Origin: Cepaea nemoralis
Lineage: Eukaryota > Mollusca > Gastropoda > Stylommatophora > Helicidae
Reading direction: 5' to 3'
Length of the DNA: 64,000 nucleotides
Assembly (NCBI GenBank): GCA_014155875.1
Contig: JACEFZ010003473.1
Coordinates: 271,001 to 335,000 of the forward strand
The notes below the pieces were generated by a model, which saw only the letters and a program-made list of their open reading frames with translations, did no database searches and was not told the origin of the DNA. Position 1 is the first letter of the stretch. The number at the start of each line of letters is the position of its first letter. Positions 34,161 to 45,879 of this stretch are shown piece after piece. The translations under genes and the position numbers were made by a program.

Positions 34161-34908
34161 TGACAGACCTTCATTTGTCGATTATTTTCTATATACCTCA
34201 TCCCTTCACTGATTTTAAAAAAAAAAACCACGTATAATTTAACACTGCTCCTCTTTGGTGCATGTAAAAAGTGGGGCGGCTGTCTTTAAACTGCCTTTAT
34301 GACGTCACCATGGTCATCTTCGCCGTGATATCACGTGCTTACCACTCTTGACATTCTTAATAAGAATATTGACAGGTTACAAGACGATGATGTTCATCTT
34401 GAACCTTGATGTGTCGAGGTGAAGTATAAACAGAGGGAGAATGCCCGCTTATAGGGTTCTTCTTCTTCTTCTTCGTTCATCCGGAGTTTTTTTTTCGGAT
34501 GTGATTGCGTTGTGCCTGTTTACAGCAGAGCTGCGTTCTTGCGCCGTCAGGCCGACACATCCGACTTCTGCGGGCATTTGTTGACCGGGTTAACCTTCCC
34601 GGGGGTTTCTTAGGATGTTTGACTCTCACTGTTGTGGTGTTATCCCCCATCCCAGCTGGTCCATATAGAACAGCCAAAGATCCTGGTCAGCCCTCAAGGG
34701 AAGGCAGGGGCAGACCATGGGCATTCCCCGCCATCCAAGGAGGCTTCCATACTTGCAGAGCCGATACATAGCGCTCTGGTACTGGGCTCACCCAAGGAAT
34801 CGTCACGTCCTGCACATGGCTGCTTAGCCTCACTTCCGTATATTGGGCCTTCCGTTCACCATAGGCTGTTCTTCCGGAAACCAGAAGTATGCAGTCTGCA
34901 GATGACAT

Positions 34909-35291
34909 CCACACAGTGAGCTTTCGATTCGGACTTTCCATGTAATGGATTTGCTATCCAAGCAATATTCCATTTCGTGCCACTAGGACACTTTTCCACC
35001 TTTTATGAAGTCCACACAGTGGGCTTTTGATTAGGACTTTCCACGTAATGGATTTGCTATCCAAGCAATATTCCATTTCATGCCACTAGGACACTTTTCC
35101 ACCTTTTATGAAGCCCACACAATGGGCTTTTGATTCGGACTTTCCACGTAATGGATTTGCTATCCAAGCAATATTCCATTTCGTGCCACTAGAACACTTT
35201 TCCACCTTTTATGAAGCCCACACAGCAAGCTTTCGATTTGGACTTTCCACATAATGGATTTGCTATCCAAGCAATATTCCATTTCATGCCT
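34909..35291 (-). repeat. 103-bp tandem array in the L-A 3' UTR
   Basis: GGACTTTCC recurs at 34,931, 35,034, 35,137 and 35,240, an exact 103-bp period over about 3.7 copies. The shorter relative at 39,217 holds a single copy (GGACTTCCAAGTAATGGATT), so the array expanded in this lineage. Confidence 0.92.
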
Positions 35292-35309
35292 CTGGGTCTT
35301 CATGCACCT

Positions 35310-36216
35310 TTAAATGTCAACCTGTATGCAGTTAAAGTAAGCTGCGGTCAACTTGAGCTTGTTGATATCTCCATAGAGCTTGTCCTCAAATGAAGCAGGT
35401 GTGGGCCAAAATATCTTTCTCTGTTCTGCATACGTTGGGCAATCCTGCAGCAAATGTTTTGCTGTCATTTTTCCAGTTCTACAATTACATTCATCGGTAT
35501 CTCCTATCTTTAGTTTATTGAACAAGTGGTATTTCAGCCTGTTATGTCCTGTGCGGAGTCTGAAGATTGCTACTTGTTCTCTTCGGTCGAGTTTGTAATA
35601 TGCATCATCCTTCTGATGGCCTGGATGCTCTGATTCCCATTTGGTTCTATAAGTGCTTTTTATCAACCTCTTTGCCTCATTATAGGTTATGTCTATGTCA
35701 GGCTGTGGTAGTCGTCCGCCCTCTTTTGCCAGTCTGTCAGCCTCTTCGTTTCCAGGTATACTGCAATGTGATGGGATCCACTGTATTACAACTTTTTTGG
35801 ATTTCTGGCATAGACCATGGAGTGCTGCTCTTAGGTCAGTTAGTTCTGTGCTGTTATTGCTCTTCAGTATTGAGACAGCTGACTTTGCATCTGTGAAGAT
35901 AGCTATTTGCTTCTCTTTATTTTCCTCCATCAGGAGCATTTCTGCTGCAGTTTTCAAAGCCTCTACCTCCGCTTTGAAGTTACTTGAACATTTTCCAGTT
36001 GCCATTGAATGTGTTTTTTTTCACTCCATTTTTTAAATTTAGGAGAATTCCTCCTCCTCCTCCATTCTCTATTGAATTTTTGGCTGATCCATCTGTATAT
36101 GCATGGGTCCAATTCCTGCTTGGGTAATGTTCTTTTATGTAGTTTAGGGTTATTTCTCTTCTTTCGGTTTCATGCTGAGTGTTCTTTTTCTCAATACCAG
36201 GAATGTTTTCTATCAT
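35310..36216 (-). pseudogene. L-A LINE: RNase H domain
   Basis: In two overlapping frames: HAYTDGSAKNSIENGGGGG (first catalytic D), KAEVEALKTAAEML (E), AIFTDAKSAVSIL (D), WIPSHCSIPGNEEADRLAKE (last D). This is the full catalytic set of a C-terminal RNase H. A cysteine-containing end (TDECNCRTGKMTAKHLLQDC) follows. A frame change near 36,000 separates the first aspartate from the rest. Confidence 0.88.
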
Positions 36217-36326
36217 CTCAGGCAGTTGCTGCTGTCTCCAAGCTGGGAACTTGTGTGTATTGTGTATGGGCTTGACTGTTGATATGTTAAGTATAGGATC
36301 TGCCCTAATCCTTCGTTTTGCAGTTT

Positions 36327-37025
36327 CTACAAAGTCAGGCGACGATCAAAGGTGACTCCTAGATAGTTTGGATTTTCTTCATGGCGCAATATTTTTCCAT
36401 TCAATACCAGCTTAGGTTGCTGAGTTTTATTTGAGAGGGAGAACACTGTGCATGTTGTTTTCTCCTCACTTATCTTCACTAGCCATGATTTTGACCAGTC
36501 CTCTAGCGCTAATAAGGCTTGCTGTATTCTGCTGTTAGCTGTACTAATATATTCTTTAGATGTCCATATGGCTAGGTCATCTGCAAAGGAGGATGTGTGT
36601 ACTCTGGCTGGAAAATTTTCTGTGATGTCATTTATATATGCTAGGAATAATGTTGGTGAAAGAACTCCTCCTTGGGGGACACCTTGCTCCAGCAGCATCA
36701 TTTTGCTTGTTTGTCCTTGTACTTTTGTCCTGGCAGTTCTGTTCTCAAGGTAGTGGCTGATCCATTTATACATTTTTCCACAAACATGCATTTTTTGCAG
36801 TTTTACTTTCAGTCCTTCCTTCCATACTTTATCAAATGCTTTTTCTAAATCTATCCAGACTGCTAGTGTGTGCTTTTTCTCTTGGAAGGCATCCTCTATT
36901 TCCTGAGCTATATAGGTTATTTGATCTTCAGTGGATCTGTACTTTCTGAATCCTGCTTGGTGTGGTGTTAAGAGTTTGTTTTCTTCCAGATGCCATGTTA
37001 GCCTGCCATTGATAATGCGTTCCAT
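36327..37025 (-). pseudogene. L-A LINE: reverse transcriptase palm
   Basis: Motifs in order: HQAGFRKYRSTEDQITYIAQ (motif 2a region), VWIDLEKAFDKVWKEGL (catalytic D), LEQGVPQGGVLSPTLFLAYI, SSFADDLAIWT (catalytic DD) and NYLGVTFDRRLTL (motif D/E). It stops right after YLGVTFDRRL. The roughly 130 residues that usually link this motif to RNase H are missing, consistent with an internal deletion. Confidence 0.88.
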
Positions 37026-37150
37026 TAATTTTCCTACACAGCTAAGTAGACTGATAGGTCGATAGCCATTTGGTTCTTCCAGGTCTTTTCCTTTCTTTGG
37101 GACTGGTATTAGTATAGCTTCCTTCCATGCCTGTGGGACTATTCCTCTCT

Positions 37151-37987
37151 TCAGCTGTTATTTAGGACTGCTAGTAGTTTCTTCTTTGCCTTGTTGCCTA
37201 GTCCTATTAGCATTTCATTTGTGATTCCATCCTTTCCTGGTGATTTCTTCTTTTTTAGGGTATTCATTGCCTGTTCCATTTCTTCCATTGTTAGATTTGC
37301 CATCATATATTCTGCTGCTGTCTCTGTATTTCTATGATGTATCTGTTTGTCTTTGATTGCTTTCTTCTGTTCGGTTGTAATATCAATGTGGTTTGCATTT
37401 GCATAGTGTTCCATTAGTGCATTTGCAGCCTTTTTTCCTGTAAGCAAGGCATTTCCTTGTTTAATTGTTATTTGTTTGTTTCTAGGTCCTTCATTGTTCA
37501 TGGCTTTCACTAGTTTCCATAGTTTGTTTCCATCCCTGTCAAAATTCAGGTTTTCTGTTTTTTCCCTCCAACAATCTCTTGTTGTTTGATTTACTGTTCT
37601 TTTATATTTTGCTGAGATGGCTTTGAGAGAGATATTCGCTTCAATTGTTTGTTCTCTCTCTGCTGTCTTCCTGGCATCTTCAACTTTGTCCTCCAAACTT
37701 TGTAGTTCTTCAGTCCAGTATGGTTTGTAATTTTTCCTCGCTCCTCTAGGAATGGACTCAGTGGCTGCCTGTATTATCGCTCTGTTTAGACTTTCCACCA
37801 TTTGCTTTATGTTGCCATATCGTGTATTTATGTTTTCACAATATTTGTCTGTTAGTATGGCAAATCTGTCCCAATCTGCTCGTTTGTAATTCCAGCGGGG
37901 CAAGGGCTTTTGCTCCTGTGGAACATACTCCATATTCATTACAAGCTTGATTGGTCTGTGGTCACTACCTGCTAATTGGTCCAGCAC
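37151..37987 (-). pseudogene. L-A LINE: end of endonuclease and N-terminal part of reverse transcriptase
   Basis: Begins after the frameshift near 38,050 with LDQLAGSDHRPIKLV (SDH motif of the endonuclease). It runs through a basic, lysine-rich linker to the finger motif KKKKSPGKDGITNEMLIGLG. A lost base near 37,156 (CTGAAGAG where CTGGAAGAG is expected) shifts the frame just before the ...GIVPQAWKEAILIPVPKKG block. Confidence 0.85.
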
Positions 37988-38028
37988 ATGGCGATCGATT
38001 TTGTGGAGGATGTCTCCTGTGCAGAAAG

Positions 38029-38733
38029 CTAAGTCTGGAGTAGAAGTGGTAAGCCATCTTCCGCTTTGTTGAGTAGATGGAGATTTGAGTCTATTTCCCA
38101 GTCCTCCAATTCATCTCCTCTTTTGTCAGTATCTGGGTATCCCCATCTTTCTGAACGGCTATTAAAGTCTCCGACAATAATGCAGTTTGTGTCAGTTATT
38201 TTCATGTTTGAGAGTGTAAGGTCCTTATCTGCTGGGCTATACAGATTGTAGATTCTTATTTTCATGTCCTTTATCATTATATCAACACCTATAATTTCTG
38301 TTTGGTTGTCAGAGATCACAGATACTTCGCTGCAAGGTATTGTATTTCGTGTAAGTATTAGAACTCCTCCTTTATGTCCTTCGCGGTCGAAACGTGTGGC
38401 CTGATATCCTCTGACTGAAAATTTGCGATTGGCATTGAGGTGTGTCTCTTGAATGCATGCCACATCTATTCTATCTTTATGAAGACGCTGTGTCAGGGAT
38501 TCTTTCTTGTTATAAACTCCTTCGGCATTCCACTGTAGTATGTTGAGTGTCCTTGGTATTTGGTCAATAGCTCTTAACCTACTCCTCTGTGCCTTGACTC
38601 CACAGCACAGGGGAAGGTGACCACCAGTAGTCATGGGTGGACCCCCTCGAGGCAGGGGGCCCGGCACTATCACCGCCTGATGGGACTTCACGGGATTAGC
38701 ACCATAACGATTAATTTTCATCTGTGGCATCAT
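38029..38733 (-). pseudogene. L-A LINE: AP-type endonuclease domain
   Basis: ATG at 38,733. Motifs in order: LNILQWNAEGVYNKK (N of motif I), ACIQETHL (catalytic E), YNLYSP, IIVGDFNSRSERWGY (D and N). The open frame ends prematurely at 38,029. After a one-base shift near 38,050 the protein continues with PDLAFCTGDILH...GSDHRPI, which supplies the final SDH motif. So all catalytic motifs exist, but in two frames. The endonuclease would nick genomic DNA to prime reverse transcription. Confidence 0.85.
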
Positions 38734-39216
38734 GAAATGATAAAGTTACGTTGCACTTCTTTGTCAAGCTTGTGGCTCAGTACATCCGATTTCGACAAGC
38801 ACTTTTTGGGATGCTTTCCCTAGCCTTTGACTGTCCCCAGTCTACCTACAAGGCAGCAGGTTTGTGCGTCACTTCGTCTGGTCCCTCTCCCTTGACCTGT
38901 CCGACATGGGTGACCCTACCAGTAGCAGTGCTACCGTCGGCATAGCTCTTGGGGTCATTGGAACGCGCAAGCCCCTCTACCTCGTCAAGGTGGACGCACG
39001 GCAGAGGGGCTTATGGGGTTCATGCATCGATATTACCATGAATAAGAGGTGACGGTAGGAAACCTCCCCAACGATGGATAAGAGAAACTGATAATGACAA
39101 CAGAACAGGGATAACAAGAACGTGTAGAGCACAAGAGGGATAGAGGAACCATGCCAGGCATGCATTAGTGGAAGTCGTCTAATGCCCAAAGAACCAGGTC
39201 AGTTTAAACCGCACTT

Positions 39217-40317
39217 TCCCCTCTGATGTGTCTCCACCTTGGCGTGGTAGAGGAGCTTGCGTGTCCCAATGATCTCAAGAGCCCTACCGACTGAAGCACA
39301 ACTACATATCGGACAGGTCTTGAAATAGGGACCAGACTAAGAGAGACACAACCTGCTGCTCTGCAGGTAGTCTAAGGATAGCAGTCGAAAGGTCAAACCA
39401 GGCACACGAAGCCACTAATTCTTGGTTCGGACACATACTCTAAGGCTCCCAGCTATGGCTGAACGCCTCTAAGCCATTAACCCTTGGATGTGAGAACCGG
39501 CCGATACTCACCTACTGAAAAACGGAGGTAAGATGCGGAGCACGCTACATGCTTAGTCCAGATACTTGTTCGAAGGTTCCCAGCTGAGGGATATGAGTGA
39601 TCCCCGGATGAGACGGCCTGGCCGTTACTCGCTCACTGGTGCATGGAGGTAATGTGCTGAACCGGTAGCACATGTAGTCTATCTCGTGAGGGGTTACTTA
39701 CGGTGGAAATGCGCCCCTGTCACACGCGATGGTTACGATGAAAATCTGTATCTATATTCACAGAGTGAGCGTAGTCAAATGTGAAAGAGCGTCTCATTGA
39801 CACGAACTGGAACGCTTGGCTAGCGAATCCATTACTTGGAAGTCCGAAGCGAAAGCTTGATGAGTGGATGTCGTCTGTAGACTGTCCGTCCCTGGTTTGT
39901 GTGGGGAGCGACCAGTGGCACACGAAATGCCCAATACATGGAAGTGAGGAATTAAAGCAGCCATGAGCAGGACGTGTCGATTCCTTGGATGAGCCCAGTC
40001 TCAGAGCACTATGTGCCGGTTCTGCAATTATGGAAGCCTCCTTGGATATCGGGTAATGCCAATAGGTCTGCCCCTGCCTTCCCTTGAGAGTTGACCGAGA
40101 TGTCTTTGATCGTTCTACCTTGACCAGCTGAGATGCGGGCGACACCACAACAGTAAGAGTCTAACGTCCCTCAAAACCACGGGAAGAAACCCGTAGAAAC
40201 GTCCGCTGAAGACGGATGTGCTGGCCTAAGGGCGCAAATAAAAAGTCACAACGCACAACAAGGGGTGGGGGTGGGGGAGGGGGGAGACATTCGGGATGAA
40301 CGCAGAAAAAGAAGAAG
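39217..40317 (+). mobile_element. 1,101-bp non-autonomous derivative of L-A, complete with TSD
   Basis: Perfect 12-bp TSD AAACCGCACTTT at 39,205-39,216 and 40,318-40,329. The 5' end (CCCCTCTGATGTGTCTCCAC) matches the L-A 5' terminus. The 5' UTR is recognisable to about 39,400 (GTCGGACAGG vs ATCGGACAGG, CTGCTG.TCTGCAGGTAG). The 3' part (from about 39,720) matches the L-A 3' UTR and ends in a (GAA)n tail. Endonuclease, reverse transcriptase and RNase H are absent. About 39,420-39,720 has no match in L-A. Confidence 0.87.
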
Positions 40318-40498
40318 AAACCGCACTTTGAACCACCACAATTATAACCAAGGCTGCTAAAGCTGGTTATACGAAGTGGAAAGTTTCTTTTTCTTAATAT
40401 ATTTACAAAACGGAACGAAAACGAAATGACTTATTACATGCCGACGATCCTCTGTAAAATATAATCTACTGTCATCTGTCGTCTACTGTCTGTAGTAG

Positions 40499-40615
40499 TA
40501 CCTTGCGGTGTAGGACGGCGGGGGTGGTTGGGGAGGGGGGTGGGGTGAGGTCTTAAGCCCTAGGAATTAAGCCCGCTAGGCTATTGCAGGTTAGGGTTTC
40601 AATATGAAAAAGATT
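40499..40615 (-). repeat. SINE family B, 3' part
   Basis: The reverse strand reads AAACCCTAACCTGCA...GGGCTTAATTCCTAGGGCTT and CCTACACCGCAAGGTA, the family B body. Confidence 0.6.
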
Positions 40616-40878
40616 GCGCAACGCAAAATGTACGAAGGGACGTTAGAGAACAAAGATCGGAGCTTTGGATTGGAGAGCGCGAAAATGATAATTGGGTCGC
40701 AGTCTGATCTGTCCACGTGAACCCTGCCTGACTGAAAACCAGGTCAGGATTACTCACACAAAGAATTCGTAACAAACAAGTTTTGGTTGTGGGTTGGGGT
40801 CGGGCAGGAGGCCAGGACAAACTAGTGACATGAACTGTTAGTTTTTCAAGGTTACAGTCGCTGTACACACACGCTCAC

Positions 40879-40978
<100 letters not shown>

Positions 40979-41413
40979 CGGATACAATTTTAATATTTAA
41001 TAATAAAATATTATAGATAGCAAATATAAGACAGCCAGACAGACAGATAGACGCACGGACAGACGTACGGACGCACGGACGGATGGATATATGTATGGAT
41101 AGAAGGAAGCACACACGGACGGAGGGGTAGACAAACAGATAGATAGATAGAAAATAAGAACGAATGCTTATCCAAACAATGAGAGATAAGAATATAGATT
41201 TTAGAGTTAATCAGAAATGTAAGGAAAACACAGGCGCACAAACACACACACAACTGCATATTTGCGTGTGAGGGAGAGAGCGTGAGGGGTGTGAATGTTT
41301 TTGTGATAGAGTGATGGTTATGTCTATAGATGTAACGTTTAATATGCGATATAGGTAGCAAGAGAGAAGCAAACGGAGACAAAAACAGAGAAGAACTCAA
41401 ACTCTGCGATATT

Positions 41414-41477
41414 GGAAGAAGAAGAAGAAGAAGAAGAAGAAGAAGAAGAAGAAGAAGAAGAAGAAGAAGAAGAAGAT
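41414..41477. repeat. (GAA)n microsatellite
   Basis: About 21 pure GAA copies. Confidence 0.95.
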
Positions 41478-41625
41478 TCGACGAAGATGAAATGTTGTTA
41501 TATAAATCACTATGACACCAACATACTACACATAGAATAATAAACTGTAGCCATGAAAATATAGTGAAGAAATGGAAAATTAATAAGCCAACGGCGGCTA
41601 ATGTAAAGTTTAATAGGGACTTTTT

Positions 41626-44458
41626 TTGGTTTTTCATTGGCACCTTTCCGTCTTGACAGACGATAGTTTGGTACATTGTGCTTCAAAAAGGTTTAATAAC
41701 TACGACCCATGGCGGTGACGAGTGTGGCTGGTAAGGCCAATTCTTGCTGCAAATGTTTGCCCACAGTAGGTGCATGTGAAAACATGGTCATTTCCACCAT
41801 TTTGCACCATCTTACGTCTCTCACGCTCTGTGTGTGCTTTGTCTGCAATCATTTTCTCCTTTGCCTTTATTCCATTTCTGATAGTTGCCCTCCATGCAAC
41901 ACGTTCAGCGGCGACGTGCTCCCAATGTGCATTATCAATGCCTGTATCAATCATGTCCCGCTTACACACATCTTTGTATCGTAGTAGAGGCCGACCCTGA
42001 GATCTCCTACCCGTCTGTAATTCACCAAAAAAGATGTCCTTTGGTATTCTACCATCATCCATCCTCCTAACGTGTCCTATCCATCTAAGTCTACGAAGAC
42101 TGAGCATGGAATACACCGTCACACAACCTGATCTTTCCAATACTTCAGTATTTGTGATTTTGTCTTGCCACTTAATACCAAGTATTCTTCGCAGACACCG
42201 CATATGAAAGCTGTTTAAACGTTTCTCTTGGCGTGAGTAAGTTGTCCAGGTTTCACTGCCATAAAGAAGAGTACTAAGGACACAGGCTTGGTAGACGAGG
42301 ACTTTTGTTTTGGCAGTAAGCTTCCTGTTCTCCCAGACTCTTTTTGCTAACATGTTCATTGTTGTTGCTGCCTTGCCAATCCTGATGTTGATTTCCTGAT
42401 CGAGGGATAATTTGCTATTTACCTCTGATCCTAGATATGTAAAATGGTCTACTATCTCCAGTTCGGCGTCGTCAATAAAGATTGATGGTACACCATGTGC
42501 ACCTTGTGACATAATCTTTGTCTTCTTTTTGTTAATTGTTAAACCAAATTCAGAACAAGCATTGGAGAATGCAGATAGTAGCTGTTGTAATTCTTCCTCA
42601 GAGTGGGTCGTAATCGCAGCATCATCCGCAAAAAGCAACTCTCTGATTAGTACCCTGCTAATTTTGGTCTTGGCCTTCAATCTCTGAGCATTATAGAGGC
42701 CACCATCTGAGCGTGAGTGAATGTATATACCGTCATCCTGATCACGAAAGGCATATTTCAGTAGAAGTGAAAAGTATATCCCAAAGAGGGTGGGGGATAG
42801 TACACAACCTTGCTTAACTCCACTCTTGATTTCAAACTCTTCTGAAGTTGAGCCATCAAACTTGATTATACCCTTCATGCCTGTGTGGAACGATTCCACA
42901 ATGGACAGAAGAGTTGGTGGGCAGCCAATCTTCTTTAGTGCTTTGAACAGACCCTCACGACTGACCAAATCGAATGCCTTTGTGAGGTCGATGAAGGCAA
43001 TAAACAGTGGCTGATTTTGTTCCCGGCATTTTCTTGCATCTGTCGCAATGAGAATATCATATCAATGGTAGACCGGTTCTGACGGAAGCCGCACTGTGAT
43101 TCGGGGTAGACATGATCTCCCAGGACTTGAAGTCTGCGCAGGACAATTCTGGCAAATACTTTCCCAACAATACACAGAAGTGAGATACCCCTATAGTTGT
43201 TACTGTCGCTCCGATCTCCCTTGTTCTTGTACAGCGTTATGATGTTTGAATCTTTGAAATCCTGTGGGACTTGTCCTTCTCGCCAGCAGAGCTCTATTAG
43301 CTGGTGGATCTGTAGAGCGAGTGTGTCTTGCCCACTCCTGATTACCCCTATTGGAATCCCATCCTTACCTGGAGCCTTGCCAGATGCAAGCTCATTTATA
43401 GCACACTTAACTTCTGTTATAGTGGGAAGTGTGTCCAGATGGTCAAGAGTTGGCAGGGCCTCTATGGCATTGAGGGCATCATCCGCTAGCAGGGTCTCAC
43501 TTGAGTAAAGCTCTAAATAGTGCTCGACCCATCTATCCATCTGCTGTTTCTTATCAGTGATGATTTCTCCAGTCTAGGTTTTCAGCGGTGCGCTTCTTTT
43601 GATCATTAGACCACAGGCTTTCTTTATCCCTTCATACATGCTTCTGATGTTTCCCTTATTACTTGCGATTTGAATGGACTCACATAACATGATCCAATAG
43701 TCATTCGCACACTGCCTGGCAGCCTTTTGTACATCCTTCCTCGCTTGCTTCAGCTCACTCAGAGTGTTACGCGTTGGTCTTTCCTTGTTTCTTAAGAGAG
43801 CTATCTTCTTTCTTATCAATCAAGGGCTGCAGTATCTGGCTGTTTGCCGCAAACCAGTCCTGCCTCTTATGATCCACAGTGCCGTAAACCCCTACCGCTC
43901 TTTTATAAATAGTTTCCTTAAGTTTACTCCATTTATCATTTACTATACAATTTTCTGATGTATCATTGAAATGGTCTTCAAGTTGCTGTTGAAATTTAAA
44001 GCACTTTCCAGGATCGTGAGTGTTAATAATATTAATCCTGGGGCTAGACTTGTGTTTAGCTGTGTAGATTCTCTTTGGTCTCAGTCTAACCCTTGCAACA
44101 ACCAAAGAATGATCTGTATCACAGTCAGCACTGTGGTAACTTCGAGTTAATGATGTATGGTTCAGATGTTGCTCCGTGTGATAATGAAGCCCGGCTGATG
44201 CCAATGACCGGAACTTGGATGTTTCCATGTGACCTTATGCATCTCTTTTGTTTTAAATAGACCAGGGATGGAGTTATTGCCTCCCCATAGCACAAAGCCT
44301 GGGCTAAAATAAAGAAACCATATGTTGCCTATGCAGCATGATCCCTCTCTCGGCCTGCCTAGTTCACTCCAGAGGAAAGTTAACACCTATACATCTTGAA
44401 CAAGACAAGCTGCAGAAGCTGCCGGATCAGCAAAGCAATGCTCTAACTGTCCGCCTGT
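41626..44458 (-). mobile_element. 5'-truncated RTE-like LINE, family L-B
   Basis: Bounded by 13-bp direct duplications ATAGGGACTTTTT at 41,613-41,625 and 44,459-44,471. On the reverse strand it starts within or upstream of the endonuclease end and runs through reverse transcriptase to a C-terminal C2H2 finger and an A-rich 3' end (AATGAAAAACCAAAA). The T-rich TSD makes the exact left junction uncertain by a few bases. Confidence 0.75.
41700..44228 (-). pseudogene. L-B LINE polyprotein: endonuclease end, reverse transcriptase, C2H2 finger
   Basis: In order: CDTDHSLVVARVRL (endonuclease end, about 44,110), a linker, SGKAPGKDGIPIGVI, NYRGISLLCIVGKVFARIVL, QCGFRQNRSTIDMIFSLRQM, then FIDLTKAFDLVSREGL (palm D), KSGVKQGCVLSPTLFGIYF, LLFADDAAITTHS (catalytic DD), FTYLGSEVNSK, LLYGSETWTTYSRQE, LRRLRWIGHVRRMDDGRIPK, GRPLLRYKDVCKRD. 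It ends with CTYCGQTFAARIGL..H....H. Lesions: TAG at about 43,574, one lost base near 43,035 before the palm motif, and a frameshift near 44,190. The last 422 codons (42,968-41,700) are open. RTE affiliation is likely but not certain. Confidence 0.87.
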
Positions 44459-44489
44459 ATAGGGACTTTTTAAGGCTTATATATATATA

Positions 44490-44690
44490 TATAATTGCAA
44501 CGGAAAGTCAAAACAAAGGACTTAGCCTGAATGACAGAAAAACAGAAGTAATGGTTAATAGAAAGAAAAAGTTTATACCCAAATGTAACATCAAAGTGAA
44601 TAGAACCAGACTGAAACAAGGCAATATATTTAATCTTCAATTTAAGGTTCAATTCAGTATCCTATTTGTGGCTGACTCGGTCACATAATT
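44490..44690 (+). pseudogene. LINE reverse transcriptase scrap (end of palm)
   Basis: Plus strand GLSLNDRKTEVMVNRKKK, then NIKVNRTRLKQGN. This matches the GL.LN..KTE.MV......I...G..I.QV.. motif that follows the catalytic aspartates in LINEs. Downstream sequence (GCTGACTCGGTCA, ATTATTAATCT) recurs at 57,766, so both belong to one further LINE family. Confidence 0.6.
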
Positions 44691-45163
44691 ATTAATCTGA
44701 GCCAGGCGATGGACCCTAATGTAACTTCTCTTCTGAAGTTGAACGGGAGAGGGGTAATAGTAGGATGGAATAACAGAATAACCATGATTCATTCCCGGCC
44801 TTCTTACATTAGAAGCAGACATGGCTTCCTATATCACTTCAGTACTTCAAGTGCCCTACAACAGTACAACACAACCTGACCGAATTATTTCACCACGGGA
44901 GGAACCAGCACTAGTTCACTGACCTTATATCTTGGTTTTGCTCCAGTCCACGAACTAGGTCACCAGGAAGACTTAATCTTGTAGGGAGTTTTATAAAACC
45001 AAAACAGGTCAGTTATGTTATACTTATGAAAACTTCCATCTTCATGAACAAAGTTATTTGCATATCCTGTACAGCGTGTCACAGTCAACTCCACCCTTAT
45101 TTTAGCTGTTTGAGATTTTTAAAAAATTATCTGACAAGTTTTATTTTCAGTAGATTGTCATTA

Positions 45164-45386
45164 TCCGGACTCCGTGGCGAGGGCTTTACGGACGCCATTC
45201 GTAATCCCGTATACAAGGGTTCGAAACACAACGGTGCTGTTTTTTTTTTTTTTTTTTCGAAAAAAGTATATGTGCCGGTTGTTAGAAGGCAATGGCAAAC
45301 TCCTGAACGTAAAACTTGCTCAGGAATCACGAACAGCCAAAATGCTGGGGTTGATTGCTACGTCCTGTGAAGGACATGCAAATAAA
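45164..45386 (+). repeat. SINE family A, near full length
   Basis: Head GGACTCCGTGGCGAGGGCTT with B-box-like GGGTTCGAAACAC. A T run (45,239-45,257) interrupts it. Tail GGCAATGGCAAACTCCTGAA...GCTACGTCCTGTGAAGGACA. Confidence 0.75.
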
Positions 45387-45391
45387 AAATT

Positions 45392-45545
45392 GTCAAATTG
45401 TCATTGCTTTCTGAACGACCGACACTCATGCCATTGTTTTGAAATCAGCACTAGGCGGTCTGCTTCCAAATCGCCATCAGCTGTGTTTTGAACGCGGTGT
45501 GCGGGATTGTAAATTGATTTCGTAACACCTTCACCACAGCGCCAT
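45392..45545 (-). repeat. SINE family A, tail-to-tail with the preceding copy
   Basis: Reverse complement begins near the head at 45,545 (CTGTGGTGAAGGTGTTACGA) and ends at the AAGCAATGACAATTTG tail about 6 bp from the neighbouring SINE. The pair forms an inverted repeat with almost no spacer. Confidence 0.65.
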
Positions 45546-45879
45546 GAACAAAACAGCTCCGTGATATCATCCCTAGGGGAATCTTGAATCCCCAATGGAG
45601 TCTGGAGGTCACTGAAGTAGCATAAAAAGAAGGTCGCGGATTTTGATCGGGACTAACAGGCAGCCAGATAAAGACATATACAGCAGCAGAACTATTAGAT
45701 TCACAACTGAAAACTACACACAACAGTTTTCAACAAATATATTACACTTATACACTAAATAGACTGGGACAGACAGAAAAACAAAAGTCCGAGTACTAAG
45801 AGCTGACGTATTTTTGTCTGGTAACATCTGGGCTTGAAACTTGTATATTTAATAAATCAGATTAAATGCATATATCATC

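Larger units (their letters stand above)
34460..39008 (-). mobile_element. RNase H-bearing LINE (I/Nimb-like), family L-A, both termini present, 4,549 bp
   Basis: TSDs GCTTATAGGGTTC (34,447-34,459) and GCTTATGGGGTTC (39,009-39,021), 12/13 identical. The empty-site homologue at 2,703-2,800 independently confirms both junctions. Reverse-strand order: 5' UTR starting CCCCTCTGCCGTGCG (39,008-38,734), AP-endonuclease, reverse transcriptase, RNase H, 3' UTR with a 103-bp tandem array, then a (GAA)n tail. No separate ORF1 is visible. Frameshifts near 38,050 and 37,156 and an internal deletion near 36,327 inactivate it. Confidence 0.88.

Noticed and set aside
34505..34919. Plus-strand frames of 88-95 codons
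   Set aside because: They run antisense through the L-A LINE 3' UTR and match the shorter L-A relative at 39,720-40,148 at DNA level.
41011..41676. 221-codon reverse-strand frame
   Set aside because: It crosses the GAA and GACA microsatellites and the L-B 3' junction. No domain present.
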